61,150 nucleotides of DNA from Myxococcales bacterium (GTDB taxonomy: Bacteria > Myxococcota_A > Polyangia > Fen-1088), in NCBI GenBank assembly GCA_003158455.1, contig PMJO01000139.1, positions 1 through 61,150 on the forward strand, given 5' to 3'. Both the position numbers and the translations under genes were made by a program. The notes under the pieces are model-generated. The model did not search any database, was not told where the DNA came from, and was given only the letters and a program-made list of their open reading frames with translations. Shown here one piece after another: positions 1-9,053 of the stretch (its first letter is position 1; each line of letters opens with the position of its first letter).

Positions 1-672
1 CGTGATCCGGTGTCGCGCATCGATAGTGAACACGCCGTCGGCGATGCTGCGGAGGACGTTCTCCGCATACTGTTTCTGCAGGGCGACCTCGCCCGCCAGT
101 TGCTTCGCGCGCCGGTGGATCTCCGACTCGCTTCGCTGCATGGCCAGATGTTGATCCTTCTCGGCCGTGATATCGCGCTGCAGGCCCCAGGCGTAGATGA
201 GCTGGCGGTCCTCAACTACGCCAATGATCGTGTTCGACGTCCACAGCTTCTTGCCGTGGCGGTCCACGTCGAGAACCTCGAAATCCGTGACCCGGTAGCC
301 GGCACGAATTAGGTCGATCATGAGCGCAATCTTCTCTTCTCGGGTGCCGGACATGTGGCCGGACATGGATGCGCCGACCATCTCCTCCGCGCGCTCGAGG
401 CCGTACATCCGCGCGTACGCGTCGTTGCATTCGGCCACCACAACGTGGTCCAGGAGCCATTCGGCCTGCTGCCGTTCTGGCCAATCGATGCACAACTTGG
501 AATGGCCGTCGTAGCGGATGACCCCCACGCTGCGCATCAACAGAAAGCCGCGGAAACTCGATTCCAGAGCCTTGCGCGCGCCTACGACAAGCTCGAGATC
601 GGCCACCCGCTTGCGCAGGTTTCCAATCTCGGTCTCGTCCTCTGCCGGAGTCTGCTGGGTGCTATCCGTCAA
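1..672 (-). CDS. PAS-domain sensor protein, N-terminal part (runs off window)
   Basis: This is the 5' end of a minus-strand gene that continues beyond base 1. Translating the complement gives a short Glu/Arg-rich helix (IGNLRKRVADLELVVGARK). A PAS domain of about 110 residues follows, containing NDAYARMYGLERAEEMVG and ending in GLQRDITAEKDQ. Next is a coiled coil (EIHRRAKQLAGEVALQKQYA) and the start of a second PAS domain (VLRSIADGVFTIDA). This layout is usual for soluble sensor histidine kinases or diguanylate cyclases; the output domain lies outside the window. The only plausible start for the full frame is TTG at 672, just after a tRNA gene. ATG at 537 is an alternative that would drop the first helix. 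Intact as far as seen. Confidence 0.75.
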   Translation of the reverse strand, partial: MTDSTQQTPAEDETEIGNLRKRVADLELVVGARKALESSFRGFLLMRSVGVIRYDGHSKLCIDWPERQQAEWLLDHVVVAECNDAYARMYGLERAEEMVGASMSGHMSGTREEKIALMIDLIRAGYRVTDFEVLDVDRHGKKLWTSNTIIGVVEDRQLIYAWGLQRDITAEKDQHLAMQRSESEIHRRAKQLAGEVALQKQYAENVLRSIADGVFTIDARHRIT

Positions 673-683
673 GGGCTTCGTCT

Positions 684-777
684 TGGCGGAGAGGGTGAGA
701 TTCGAACTCACGATACAGGTTTTCGCCCGTATAACGGTTTAGCAAACCGCCGCCTTCGGCCTCTCGGCCACCTCTCC
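684..777 (-). tRNA. tRNA-Ser (anticodon GCT)
   Basis: The minus strand folds as a class II tRNA with a long variable arm. The acceptor GGAGAGG (777-771) pairs with CCTCTCC (694-688). The anticodon loop TTTGCTAA gives anticodon GCT, and the T-arm carries GTTCGAATC. The discriminator is G at 687, and the CCA end is encoded at 686-684. It reads AGC/AGU codons. It lies between a second serine tRNA and the PAS gene, all on the same strand, so the three may share a transcript. Confidence 0.95.
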
Positions 778-831
778 GTGGGTGCTTGGTACTACTTGAG
801 TTTCGCCCGGATCTCAAGTGCGAAGGTCTAG

Positions 832-919
832 AGGAGGAGAAGGGATTCGAACCCTTGGCGCCCTTTTGAGGCGCTACGGTTTTCAAGACCGTCGCCTTCG
901 ACCACTCGGCCACTCCTCC
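832..919 (-). tRNA. tRNA-Ser (anticodon TGA)
   Basis: The acceptor GGAGGAG (919-913) pairs with CTCCTCC (839-833). The anticodon stem and loop CGGTCTTGAAAACCG give anticodon TGA, and there is a long variable arm and a T-arm AAGGG-TTCGAAT-CCCTT. It reads UCA and probably other UCN codons. CCA is not encoded. The base at the discriminator position (832) is T in tRNA sense, not the G usual for bacterial serine tRNAs. The rest of the fold is regular. Confidence 0.93.
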
Positions 920-1181
920 GGATGGAATTCCTTTTCGAGAATATTCGATATGCTGCCCAGATCCTCGCGTTATGTTTCGTGGCAGGAACGCCACGGGGAA
1001 GCCGGGATCTACATCATATTCTGCCCCCGATGCTCCTGAACCTGCTCCGCGTGTCCACCTCGCCTCAGAATTCTGAGCCTGCACCGCATGCGTGCTCACG
1101 CCGTTGCGAGGGAATTGGGCTCATGCCCGCGGTCAGAGACTCGGCACGAAGATTGCTGCGGTCAAACACAAGGAGCGGCCG

Positions 1182-1870
1182 ATGTGCAAGACGTCAACTG
1201 GAGCTGCAGTCGTGGTGGATAGTGTAACAGCTCCGGATGCTCGGAAGAGCGATGGGCCGCCCCCTTGCCGCATCGCGTGCTCGATGCTGGCCTGTGCGGG
1301 AGGGTACCTGCCGACTCCCGATCCCTGCACATGTCCCACCTGCGCCCCGCCCCCCTGACGCAGGCGGGGCTAAAGACTCCGGCGGCGAAACACCGCCCGC
1401 CTCCTGCACGGGCCTCGACGAGTGCACCTGCTTTGTGACCGGAGGGTGCGCGCCGATTACGGCAGCTTGCTGGTGCCCCTACCCTCAATGCAATTCGGCC
1501 GGGTCTGCGGCGGCGGTCGGTCTCTCGGCTGCGCTCCGCAGGCAAATCCCAATTGTGCGGGGGCGAAATAGTGCGTCGCGTCTCTTTGCCCAACCCTCGC
1601 TGGCCCGACCTTCGATGGTCTGTGCACGCGGCCCTTCCCCGAATGTGTCAGCAAATGCCTTGCCGAGGTGCGCGCTCGTGCAGCTATGTCGGCTGTCTAT
1701 TCTGCGCGGCCTGCGATTGCTTTGGCGACAACTTCTCAAACTGCTACGCGCAATGTGCAAACCCTCCGGGATCGCGTCTGGAATGCGTCACGAAATGCTT
1801 GCTGCGTCGCATGATGTCTTGGATTTGCTTGCGGTTTCTGGCAAATTGCATGTGTAACGTCACACTATGA
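1182..1870 (+). pseudogene. Decayed Cys-rich protein gene (three frameshifts, one nonsense codon)
   Basis: A Cys-rich reading jumps frame three times. Frame 1 (1182-1358) has a good Shine-Dalgarno (AAGGAG, 7 nt before ATG 1182) and reads PCRIACSMLACAGG...DPCTCPTCAPPP before a stop. One base fewer in the C-run near 1351-1356 continues into an Asp/Gly-rich linker and CTGLDECTCF...CWCPYPQC. Near 1500 the frame shifts to VCGGGRSLGCAPQANPNC, hits TAG at 1569, then reads CPTLAGPTFDGLC...ECVSKC. Near 1680 it shifts to SCSYVGCLFCAACDC...CVTKC. Cysteine spacing stays regular throughout, which chance frames would not give. Family not recognised; probably an exported Cys-rich protein. Sequencing error is less likely because neighbouring genes are intact. 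Confidence 0.6.
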
Positions 1871-2072
1871 GCGGTTTCCTATCTGTGGTAGGCGTGTGAT
1901 TAGTATCTTCTCTTGGAATCTCCGATACGGAGGCGCAGACTTTGAAACCAGTTCCGCCCAAATTGCGTGACCTTGATTCTCACACACGCAAATCTGGGGA
2001 GAACAGGCTTCGCAGATTGAGGTTGGCTCGCATGTCGAGTGTCACACTTTCGACGTCGCAATGGAGGCAGCA

Positions 2073-3272
2073 ATGAAAGCATCAACAACTACCAATACGA
2101 TTGCTTCAATCGCCACATGCATGCTCGCGGGCGCGCTTTTCCTCCAATGCGGACCGACCGATCCCATCCCTGGAGGACTGCAGGCAAATGGAGGAAACGC
2201 GGGCGGTGGCATCACAGGCACGTCGCCGACCGCCGGAGCCGGCGGCAGCACGGCCGGCAACGGAAGCGGAGGCTACATAATCGTTCCTCCCCCGCCAGCC
2301 GGCGGCAGCACGGCCTCGAGCTTTAAGTACGACGCTGCGCCCGCCTCGCCCGATGCCAACTGCGGAACTCAGACCCAAAATCCGACCCCGCAGTCGGTCG
2401 ATCTCCTTTTGGTGCTGGACCGCTCGGGATCGATGGCGGACGACATCGCCACCGACAATGCCTGCACCACCGGCGGCGGTCGCCGTGATGCCGCCCCTTG
2501 CTCGCCCAAATGGCCCGCGATGACCGACTCCCTCAATCAGGTTCTCAAGTCCTCGCCCGCCCAGGTCCAGTGGGGCCTGAAGTTCTTCGGCACGCCAAAC
2601 AAGCAAGCTTGTACGGTGGACTCAGGAGTCGAGGTGGCGGTTGGGCCAAACACCGCGGCCAAGATCCAGACCGCGATGGGCAACACCTCCCCGGCAGACA
2701 ACACTCCGACCATGGCTGCCATTAACGCGGCCGTCACGTATTTCGGCACAGTGAAGGATGGCTTGGGCCACTACATTCTCCTTGCCACAGATGGCCTGCC
2801 CAATTGCGACCCTGGGACGTCCGGCACTGTCACCGACACCTCAATTCAGGACGCTACCAATGCCATCGGTGTCGCCTACACGACCGCCGGAATCAAGACC
2901 TACGTGGTGGGCATCGGATCGTCGGCCGGCAATCTGGACAACTTCGCCCAAGCCGGCGGAACCGGGAATTACTTCCCTGCGAACTCTCCGGACCAGCTAA
3001 CTGCGGCGCTCGGCTCCATCGTTGTCGCTGTGGCAAGTTGCACGTTCAAGATGACCAAAGCTCCTGACGATCCCAGCAACATCGGCGTGTATCTGGATCA
3101 GAATACCAAGGTGCCGCGGGACGCATCGGACGGCTACTCGCTCGCGAGTGACAACCTGACCATCACATTCAACGGCAGCTACTGCGATGGGCTCAAGAAT
3201 GGGACCTATCAGGTCATGCAGGTCTTTTTCGGATGCCCCGGCATGGCCCCGCCGGACCAAATCAGCCGGTGA
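2073..3272 (+). CDS. von Willebrand factor A domain lipoprotein-like exported protein
   Basis: About 399 residues. ATG 2073 is preferred over the upstream in-frame ATG 2061 because GGAGG lies 6 nt before it. The N-terminus is an export signal (TIASIATCMLAGALFLQC) that resembles a lipobox, although Gln before the Cys is atypical. A flexible Gly/Ala/Pro linker runs to about residue 95. A VWA domain follows, starting with the MIDAS motif DRSGSM, a later Thr-containing loop (NTPTMAAI) and ATDGLPNC. The C-terminal 80 residues form a Cys-containing beta-rich region (SCTFKM...GCPGM). VWA domains bind metal and partner proteins. The ligand is not evident and no operon partner is visible. Confidence 0.85.
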   Translation: MKASTTTNTIASIATCMLAGALFLQCGPTDPIPGGLQANGGNAGGGITGTSPTAGAGGSTAGNGSGGYIIVPPPPAGGSTASSFKYDAAPASPDANCGTQTQNPTPQSVDLLLVLDRSGSMADDIATDNACTTGGGRRDAAPCSPKWPAMTDSLNQVLKSSPAQVQWGLKFFGTPNKQACTVDSGVEVAVGPNTAAKIQTAMGNTSPADNTPTMAAINAAVTYFGTVKDGLGHYILLATDGLPNCDPGTSGTVTDTSIQDATNAIGVAYTTAGIKTYVVGIGSSAGNLDNFAQAGGTGNYFPANSPDQLTAALGSIVVAVASCTFKMTKAPDDPSNIGVYLDQNTKVPRDASDGYSLASDNLTITFNGSYCDGLKNGTYQVMQVFFGCPGMAPPDQISR

Positions 3273-3276
3273 CCTG

Positions 3277-5799
3277 CTAGCCGCGCCGAAGCGTGCTGAT
3301 GATCTCCACTTGCGGCGGTGGGGGCATGCTGGCCGGCGGCACGGCGCTAGCCACTGGGATGTGGCCGGGCTCGGCGCGCCGGTCGCCGCCGGACTCGCGC
3401 CGCTCGCCCGGCACACGCCAGTCAACTGGCACCGAAGGTTCCTTGAGAAACTCCGACGGCTTGGGCAGCGCCAGGGCAACCCGCAGCACCTCGTCCATAT
3501 GGCCCACCGCGACCACCCGCGTGTTCTTGAGCACGCGCTTGGGGATGTCACGTAGGTCCTTGACGTTGTCCCGGGGCACGATCACGGTCTTGATTCCGCC
3601 TCGGTGGGCCGCGAGGATCTTCTCCTTCAGGCCGCCGATGGGCAACACGCGGCCGCGCAGGGTGATCTCGCCGGTCATGGCCACGTCCCGGTGGACGGGC
3701 ACGCGCAGCAACGCAGACACCATCGCGGTGCAGATAGTGATCCCGGCTGACGGGCCGTCCTTGGGGCTGGCACCCTCGGGAAGGTGAACATGGATGTCCG
3801 CGCACGAGTAAAAATCGCGGTCCAGACCCAGCGATGGTGCGCGCGAACGCACGTAGCTGATGGCCGCCTGGGCTGACTCCTGCATGACGTCGCCCAACTG
3901 GCCGGTCAGCACCAGCTTGCCCTTGCCGGCCACGATGGATACCTCGGTGACCAGCAGATCGCCGCCGTGAGCGGTCACCGCCAGCCCATTGGTCACCCCG
4001 ACCTCGTCGGTGTCCTCCTGGCGTCCCCGGCGGTAGCGGGGCGAGCCCAGGTACTTGGCCAGGCGCTTGGGCGTGATCTTCCACGCCGTGACGCTGCGAT
4101 CAGCCAGATATTCCCGTGCGACTTTGCGACACACGCCCGCGATCTCGCGTTCCAAACTGCGCACCCCGGCCTCCTTGGTGTAGCCGTCGATGAGGACGCG
4201 CAGGGTTTCCTCGGGCATCTCTAGGGCGATGTCAGCCAAACCGTGGTCGCGCTTCTGCTTGGGCACCAGGTACTGCTCGGCGATGGCGAGTTTCTCGAAC
4301 TCGGTGTATCCCGCGATGGGAATCACCTCCATGCGATCCTGCAACGGCACCGGGATGCCCTGCAGGTAGTTCGCGGTGGTGATGAACATGACGTCGGACA
4401 GGTCATAGTCGAGGTCCAGATAGTGGTCACAGAAGGTGTTGTTCTGCTCGGGATCAAGAACTTCCAACAAAGCTGCCGCCGGATCGCCGCGGAAGTCAGT
4501 GGACATCTTGTCCACCTCATCGAGCAGGAACACCGGATTCGCGCTTCCCGCCTTCTTGAGTGACTGGATAATCTTGCCCGGCAGGGCGCCAATATAGGTG
4601 CGCCGGTGGCCACGGATCTCGGCCTCGTCGCGTACGCCCCCCAGCGCTAGGCGGACGAAGTTGCGCCCGGTGGCCCGCGCGATGGACTGGGCCAGCGAGG
4701 TCTTGCCCACGCCCGGCGGTCCCACCAGGCACAGGATGGGTCCCTTCTGCTTGCGCACCAGGGCCTGCACCGCCAGGTACTCAAGGATACGTTCCTTGAC
4801 CTTCTTCAGGCCAAAATGGTCCTGGTCGAGGATGCGTTCCGCCTCGGCCACATCGAGCTTGTCTTCGGTGCGCGTTCCCCAGGGCAGAGCCAACACCCAG
4901 TCGATGTAGTTGCGCACCACTGCGGCCTCGGCTGACATGGGCGCCATCAAGCGTAGCTTCTTCATTTCCTTCTTGATCCGGGCCGCTGCTTCTTTGGACA
5001 GCTTGATCTGGCTGGTCTTCTCCTCCAGTTCGACGAACTCGTTCTTGAACTCGTCGCGTTCCCCCGCTTCCTTCTGGGCCGCGTCGAGTTGATCGGAGAG
5101 AATCTGCTCTTCCTGACGCTTTTCCATCTGGCGGCGCACGCGCGAGCGCAACTTGCGCTCGTTTTGCAGAACCTCGATCTCGGCTCGCAGAAGCTCGGCC
5201 AAGCGGACCAGGCGGTCGGTCGGCCGCACCATTTCCAGGATGGCCTGCTTGTCCGTCATCTTGAGCTGAAGTTGTGCCGCGATAGTGTCTGCCAAGTCGC
5301 CCGGATCCTCGATGCTGTGTACCGAGGCCAGAATCTCGGGCGCCAAACGCTTGTCTAGCTTGACGAAACTGGCAAAGGCGGCGTGGGCCTCGCGGGAAGC
5401 CGCCTCGGCCTCGGCCGACCACCCTGAGTCTTCCGGGATCTCATCGACCTCGACGGCCAAGAAGCGCTCGCCCTCCACGAACCGGCGAACCACCGCGCGC
5501 CGCTTGCCCTCCACCAGCACCTTCACCGTGCCGTCGGGCAGGCGCAAGACCTGGATCACGTTGGCCAGTGTCCCCACCGGAAAGATGTCTTCCGGGGTCG
5601 GCTCATCACTCTGAACGCGCTGCGCTGAAAGAAAAATCTGCTGGGCATCGTTGCGGGAAGTGACCTCGCCGAGCGCGCCCAGCGATTTCTCGCGGCCCAC
5701 GAAGAGCGGCACCACCATGTGGGGAAAGACCACGGTGTCCCGCAACGGCAGAAGCGGAACGCAATGGAAACCGGCTGTTGGTTCGTGACGGTCGGACAA
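3277..5799 (-). CDS. lon: ATP-dependent Lon protease
   Basis: 840 residues, normal for Lon (LonA). Domain order: N-terminal substrate-binding LON domain beginning [13 protein letters not shown]; a coiled-coil helical region; AAA+ module with Walker [10 protein letters not shown] near residue 360 and Walker [11 protein letters not shown]; then the protease domain with catalytic Ser in [10 protein letters not shown] near residue 680 and catalytic Lys in [10 protein letters not shown] near residue 725. A Pro-rich tail of about 50 residues follows the protease domain. Lon degrades damaged and regulatory proteins in the cytoplasm. The frame begins with TTG 5799 after AAAGG; no better start exists. 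The stop lies 4 bases beyond the convergent VWA gene. Confidence 0.97.
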   Translation of the reverse strand: MSDRHEPTAGFHCVPLLPLRDTVVFPHMVVPLFVGREKSLGALGEVTSRNDAQQIFLSAQRVQSDEPTPEDIFPVGTLANVIQVLRLPDGTVKVLVEGKRRAVVRRFVEGERFLAVEVDEIPEDSGWSAEAEAASREAHAAFASFVKLDKRLAPEILASVHSIEDPGDLADTIAAQLQLKMTDKQAILEMVRPTDRLVRLAELLRAEIEVLQNERKLRSRVRRQMEKRQEEQILSDQLDAAQKEAGERDEFKNEFVELEEKTSQIKLSKEAAARIKKEMKKLRLMAPMSAEAAVVRNYIDWVLALPWGTRTEDKLDVAEAERILDQDHFGLKKVKERILEYLAVQALVRKQKGPILCLVGPPGVGKTSLAQSIARATGRNFVRLALGGVRDEAEIRGHRRTYIGALPGKIIQSLKKAGSANPVFLLDEVDKMSTDFRGDPAAALLEVLDPEQNNTFCDHYLDLDYDLSDVMFITTANYLQGIPVPLQDRMEVIPIAGYTEFEKLAIAEQYLVPKQKRDHGLADIALEMPEETLRVLIDGYTKEAGVRSLEREIAGVCRKVAREYLADRSVTAWKITPKRLAKYLGSPRYRRGRQEDTDEVGVTNGLAVTAHGGDLLVTEVSIVAGKGKLVLTGQLGDVMQESAQAAISYVRSRAPSLGLDRDFYSCADIHVHLPEGASPKDGPSAGITICTAMVSALLRVPVHRDVAMTGEITLRGRVLPIGGLKEKILAAHRGGIKTVIVPRDNVKDLRDIPKRVLKNTRVVAVGHMDEVLRVALALPKPSEFLKEPSVPVDWRVPGERRESGGDRRAEPGHIPVASAVPPASMPPPPQVEIISTLRRG

Positions 5800-5931
5800 G
5801 GGCGCCCTTTCTGCGTGGCTGCTTTCAGCCGAAACGCTGAGCGCGATCGTATCAGCGGCGGATCAGAGAGGCGAATTTCTGCATAGTTCGTTGATTGAGA
5901 GTCCTGACAAAGGGGTGGGTTCGGCGGACAA

Positions 5932-5981
5932 CCACCCGTCGCTGAAAACTCAGAGGGGAGAGGGGAGGACACCGAGCCGGA
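5932..5981. repeat. Dispersed 50-bp repeat, family B, copy 1
   Basis: This stretch begins CCACCCGTCGCTGAAAACTC and ends GGACACCGAGCCGGA. It matches 37470-37519 with only a handful of substitutions. It lies between the divergent lon and CBM11-like genes. Similar 'GAACGCAGAGG...CCACAGAG' motifs are common interspersed repeats in deltaproteobacterial genomes; their function is unknown. Confidence 0.6.
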
Positions 5982-6033
5982 TCGGGGGAGAGCCCACCTT
6001 TCCCAATTCTTGCGGCTCAGGTATTCTGCCGGC

Positions 6034-6780
6034 GTGAAAAACCACCGACGATTTCGACAAATTCTCCCTTCTTCATCCGCGCTACCGGCACTTGTGGCGC
6101 TGCTGTTCTTGCCCGCCTGCATTATGCCAGGTCAGAAACCCGCTCTCGGCAGCGGTGCCGTTGCCCTTGACTCATGCAGCGATGGGCTGATCGACAACGG
6201 CGAGGATGGCAACAATCAGGTGCTGGTCCGCGACGGCCGCAACGGCTACTGGTACACCTACGTCGACGAGTCCGGGTCGACCGTGGTCCCCGAGGCTGGC
6301 TCGCGCGGCGGCACCTTCAGCATGGCGCCGGGCGGGGCCAATGGCTCGAAGTACGCGGCCAACGTGCAAGGAAGGGTTGCCACCGGCAGCGACGTCGTCT
6401 TTGGTGCAGTGGGGATGAATTTCGTAGATCCCAAGGGCCCCTACGATGCCTCTCGCTACAACGGCCTGGCTTTCTGGGCGCGCAGAGGACCCGGCTCGGG
6501 CGGCAAGGTTAGACTCAAGGTGCCCGATGTCAGCACGGATCCGGAGGGCGGCGTGTGCCGGGAGTGCTTCAATGACTTCGGCATGGATCTCAATCTGACC
6601 GAGGCTTGGCAGCATTTCGTGTTCCCCTTCAAGAAGATGAGGCAGCTGCCCGACTGGGGCTCGCCCCGGCGCCATGGCATCGACAAGAGCAAGCTCTACG
6701 GCATCCAGTGGCAGGTGAATGTGCCGGGGGCCGCCTTCGATATCTGGGTCGATGACGTGGAGTTCGTGGGATGCGAGTAG
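6034..6780 (+). CDS. CBM11-like carbohydrate-binding lipoprotein
   Basis: 248 residues from GTG 6034 (TTG 6010 is the alternative). The N-terminus is a lipoprotein signal with lipobox LPAC (LVALLFLPAC), so it should be lipid-anchored. The mature part is a single beta-sandwich with features of the galactose-binding-like CBM11/CIA30 fold: [24 protein letters not shown] in the middle, CNDFG...LTEAWQHFVFPF, and the C-terminal strand KLYGIQWQV...FDIWVDDVEF. Its stop overlaps the start of the GH48 cellulase by 10 bases, so the two are translationally coupled. It probably supplies substrate binding at the surface for that enzyme. The family call rests on motif pattern only. Confidence 0.75.
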   Translation: MKNHRRFRQILPSSSALPALVALLFLPACIMPGQKPALGSGAVALDSCSDGLIDNGEDGNNQVLVRDGRNGYWYTYVDESGSTVVPEAGSRGGTFSMAPGGANGSKYAANVQGRVATGSDVVFGAVGMNFVDPKGPYDASRYNGLAFWARRGPGSGGKVRLKVPDVSTDPEGGVCRECFNDFGMDLNLTEAWQHFVFPFKKMRQLPDWGSPRRHGIDKSKLYGIQWQVNVPGAAFDIWVDDVEFVGCE

Positions 6781-8999
6781 CTTTTCCCGCCGCGCTTGTC
6801 ATCGGTGCCGGCGGGCTGTTGCTGCCAGCTTGCCTGCAGACCGTGGCCCAGCAGCAGGCTGCCGCGCGGCCCGCGCGTGCGCACTCTGCGCGCGCGTCGG
6901 CGCGACCCGGAGTCGTGAAGCCCGCCGCCGGACCGGTCGAGCCGGCCGAGTTCCCAAAACCCGCGCCCTTCATTCCGCCGCCCCACCCGGGCAAGACCGG
7001 CAACGAATACACCGATCGTTTCATCGCGCACTGGAACGCCCTGCACTCTCCGGCCAACGGCTACTTCAGCCCCGAGGGCATCCCCTACCACGCAGTGGAG
7101 ACCCTGCTGGTGGAGGCACCTGACTACGGGCACCACACCACCTCCGAGGCGTACAGTTACTGGTTGTGGCTGGAAGCCGCCTACGGCAGGATCGCAAAGG
7201 ACTGGAAGCCGCTCGACCATGCCTGGGAGAACCTGGAGGCGTACCTCATCCCCACGCAGGACGATCAGCCCACGACGGGTTCGTATACCGACACCCACCC
7301 GGCGGTCTACGCGCCCGAGCAGGATCTGCCCAACGCCTATCCGGTGCCGTTCGATGCCGCAGCGCCAGTGGGGCACGACCCCCTGTCGAAAGAGCTGCAA
7401 ACCACCTACGGCTCGCCTTTCATCTACGGCATGCACTGGATTATCGACATCGACAACTTCTACGGCTTCGGCCGGCGCGGCGATCGCGTGTCCCACCCGG
7501 CGCCCATCAACACGTTTCAGCGCGGGATGCAGGAATCGGTCTGGGAAACCATTCCCCAGCCCTGCTGGGAGGACTTCCAATTCGGCGGCGAAAACGGATT
7601 TCTTGATCTCTTCGTCAAGCAGGAAGGCGGTTACGCACGCCAATGGAAGTACACCGACGCCCCCGATGCCGATGCGCGCGCGGTGCAGGCCATGTACTGG
7701 GCCAAGCACTGGGCTGACGAGCAGGGCGCGGGCAGTGATGTCGACGGACTGGTCAAGAAGGCGGCCAAGATGGGCGACTATCTCCGCTACGCCCTGTTCG
7801 ACAAGTACTTCAAGGAAATGGGTTGCCAGGATCCAAGCTGCCCAGCAGCCGAGGGCTACGGCGCCGCCCACTACCTGCTTTCGTGGTATTACGCCTGGGG
7901 CGGTTCGATTGCCAAGGCAGGGGGCTGGTCGTGGCGCATTGGCGCCAGTACCTCGCACAGCGGCTATCAGAACCCGTTTGCAGCCTATGTACTGGCCAAA
8001 GAGAAGGCTTTCAGGCCTGCGTCCCCGAACGGCGCGCGTGACTGGGGCACGAGCTTGGGCCGCCAGCTCGAGTTCTACCGCTGGCTGCAATCCGCCGAGG
8101 GTGGCATGGCCGGCGGCGCGACCAATAGCTGGCGCGGCCGCTACGCCGTACCGCCCAAGGGCACCACCACCTTCTACAAGATGGCCTACGACGAGGCGCC
8201 GGTCTACGCCGATCCGCCCAGCAACGAGTGGTTTGGCTTCCAGGCCTGGACCATGGACCGCGTGGCGCAGCTCTACTACGTCACCGGCGATGCGCATGCC
8301 AAGATCGTGCTCGACCGCTGGGTCAAGTGGGTGTTGGCCAACACCAAGATCGGCAAAGACGGCATCTTTGCCATTCCGTCGACCCTGCAGTGGAGCGGCC
8401 AGCCGCAACTCAATTGGAACGAGAAGACCCAGAATTGGAATGGCAATGACTTCGGCTACAACAAGACCCTGCATGTGAAGGTCAAGGACCACAGTCAGGA
8501 CGTGGGCGTAACTGGGGCCTTGGCGCGCACCCTGCTCTTCTATGCAGCGAAGTCAGGCGATCACGCGGCCGCGCGCCTGGCCAAGGAGCTACTCGACCGG
8601 ATGTGGGGAAAATACTGGACCCCCAAGGGCGTGGCAAGTGAGGAGGCCCGCGTCGACTACAAACGCTTTGGCGATCCGATCTTCGTGCCCGCGGACTGGC
8701 AAGGGGTGATGCCCAGCGGCGACCGCATTGAAACCGGTTCCACCTTCATCAGCCTTCGCTCGAAGTACAAGTCCGATCCCGCGTGGCCAAAAGTCGAGGC
8801 ATATTTGAAGGGCGGCCCGCCGCCGCGTTTCACCTATCACCGTTTCTGGGCGCAAGTAGACGTGGCGCTCGCCAATGCGACCATGGGGATGCTGTACCCC
8901 AACGGCATCCCGTCGGCGGCCAAGGCCAAGGCGGAAAAGCCCGAGCAGGCCGACAAGGCCAAGGGCAAGAAGCGCGGGGGCAAGCGGGGCAAGAAGTAG
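6771..8999 (+). CDS. Glycoside hydrolase family 48 cellulase (reducing-end processive cellobiohydrolase), lipid-anchored
   Basis: 742 residues. The signal ends in lipobox LLPAC, and an Ala/Pro/Arg-rich linker runs to about residue 75. The rest is a GH48 catalytic domain: FIAHWNALHSPANGYFS, APDYGHHTTSEAYSYWLWLE with the expected proton-donor Glu at residue 126, GSPFIYGMHWIIDIDNFYG, and WQGVMPSGDRI near the end. GH48 enzymes release cellobiose processively from chain ends and are a hallmark of strong cellulose degraders. No attached CBM or dockerin is present; the coupled upstream CBM11-like lipoprotein may fill that role. The last 25 residues are extremely Lys-rich (KAKGKKRGGKRGKK), which is unusual and may bind anionic surface polymers. 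Confidence 0.93.
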   Translation: MRVAFPAALVIGAGGLLLPACLQTVAQQQAAARPARAHSARASARPGVVKPAAGPVEPAEFPKPAPFIPPPHPGKTGNEYTDRFIAHWNALHSPANGYFSPEGIPYHAVETLLVEAPDYGHHTTSEAYSYWLWLEAAYGRIAKDWKPLDHAWENLEAYLIPTQDDQPTTGSYTDTHPAVYAPEQDLPNAYPVPFDAAAPVGHDPLSKELQTTYGSPFIYGMHWIIDIDNFYGFGRRGDRVSHPAPINTFQRGMQESVWETIPQPCWEDFQFGGENGFLDLFVKQEGGYARQWKYTDAPDADARAVQAMYWAKHWADEQGAGSDVDGLVKKAAKMGDYLRYALFDKYFKEMGCQDPSCPAAEGYGAAHYLLSWYYAWGGSIAKAGGWSWRIGASTSHSGYQNPFAAYVLAKEKAFRPASPNGARDWGTSLGRQLEFYRWLQSAEGGMAGGATNSWRGRYAVPPKGTTTFYKMAYDEAPVYADPPSNEWFGFQAWTMDRVAQLYYVTGDAHAKIVLDRWVKWVLANTKIGKDGIFAIPSTLQWSGQPQLNWNEKTQNWNGNDFGYNKTLHVKVKDHSQDVGVTGALARTLLFYAAKSGDHAAARLAKELLDRMWGKYWTPKGVASEEARVDYKRFGDPIFVPADWQGVMPSGDRIETGSTFISLRSKYKSDPAWPKVEAYLKGGPPPRFTYHRFWAQVDVALANATMGMLYPNGIPSAAKAKAEKPEQADKAKGKKRGGKRGKK

Positions 9000-9053
9000 C
9001 GAGGCGTTCGGGCTGGGCTAGCAACCAGGCGCACAAGCCAGGTTCGGTCTGGG

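Noticed and set aside
662-1099. Minus-strand ORF covering the tRNA region
   Set aside because: It translates the two tRNA genes and is not a protein gene.
2061-2072. Upstream ATG of the VWA gene
   Set aside because: It overlaps the GGAGG that serves ATG 2073, which gives a proper signal peptide start.
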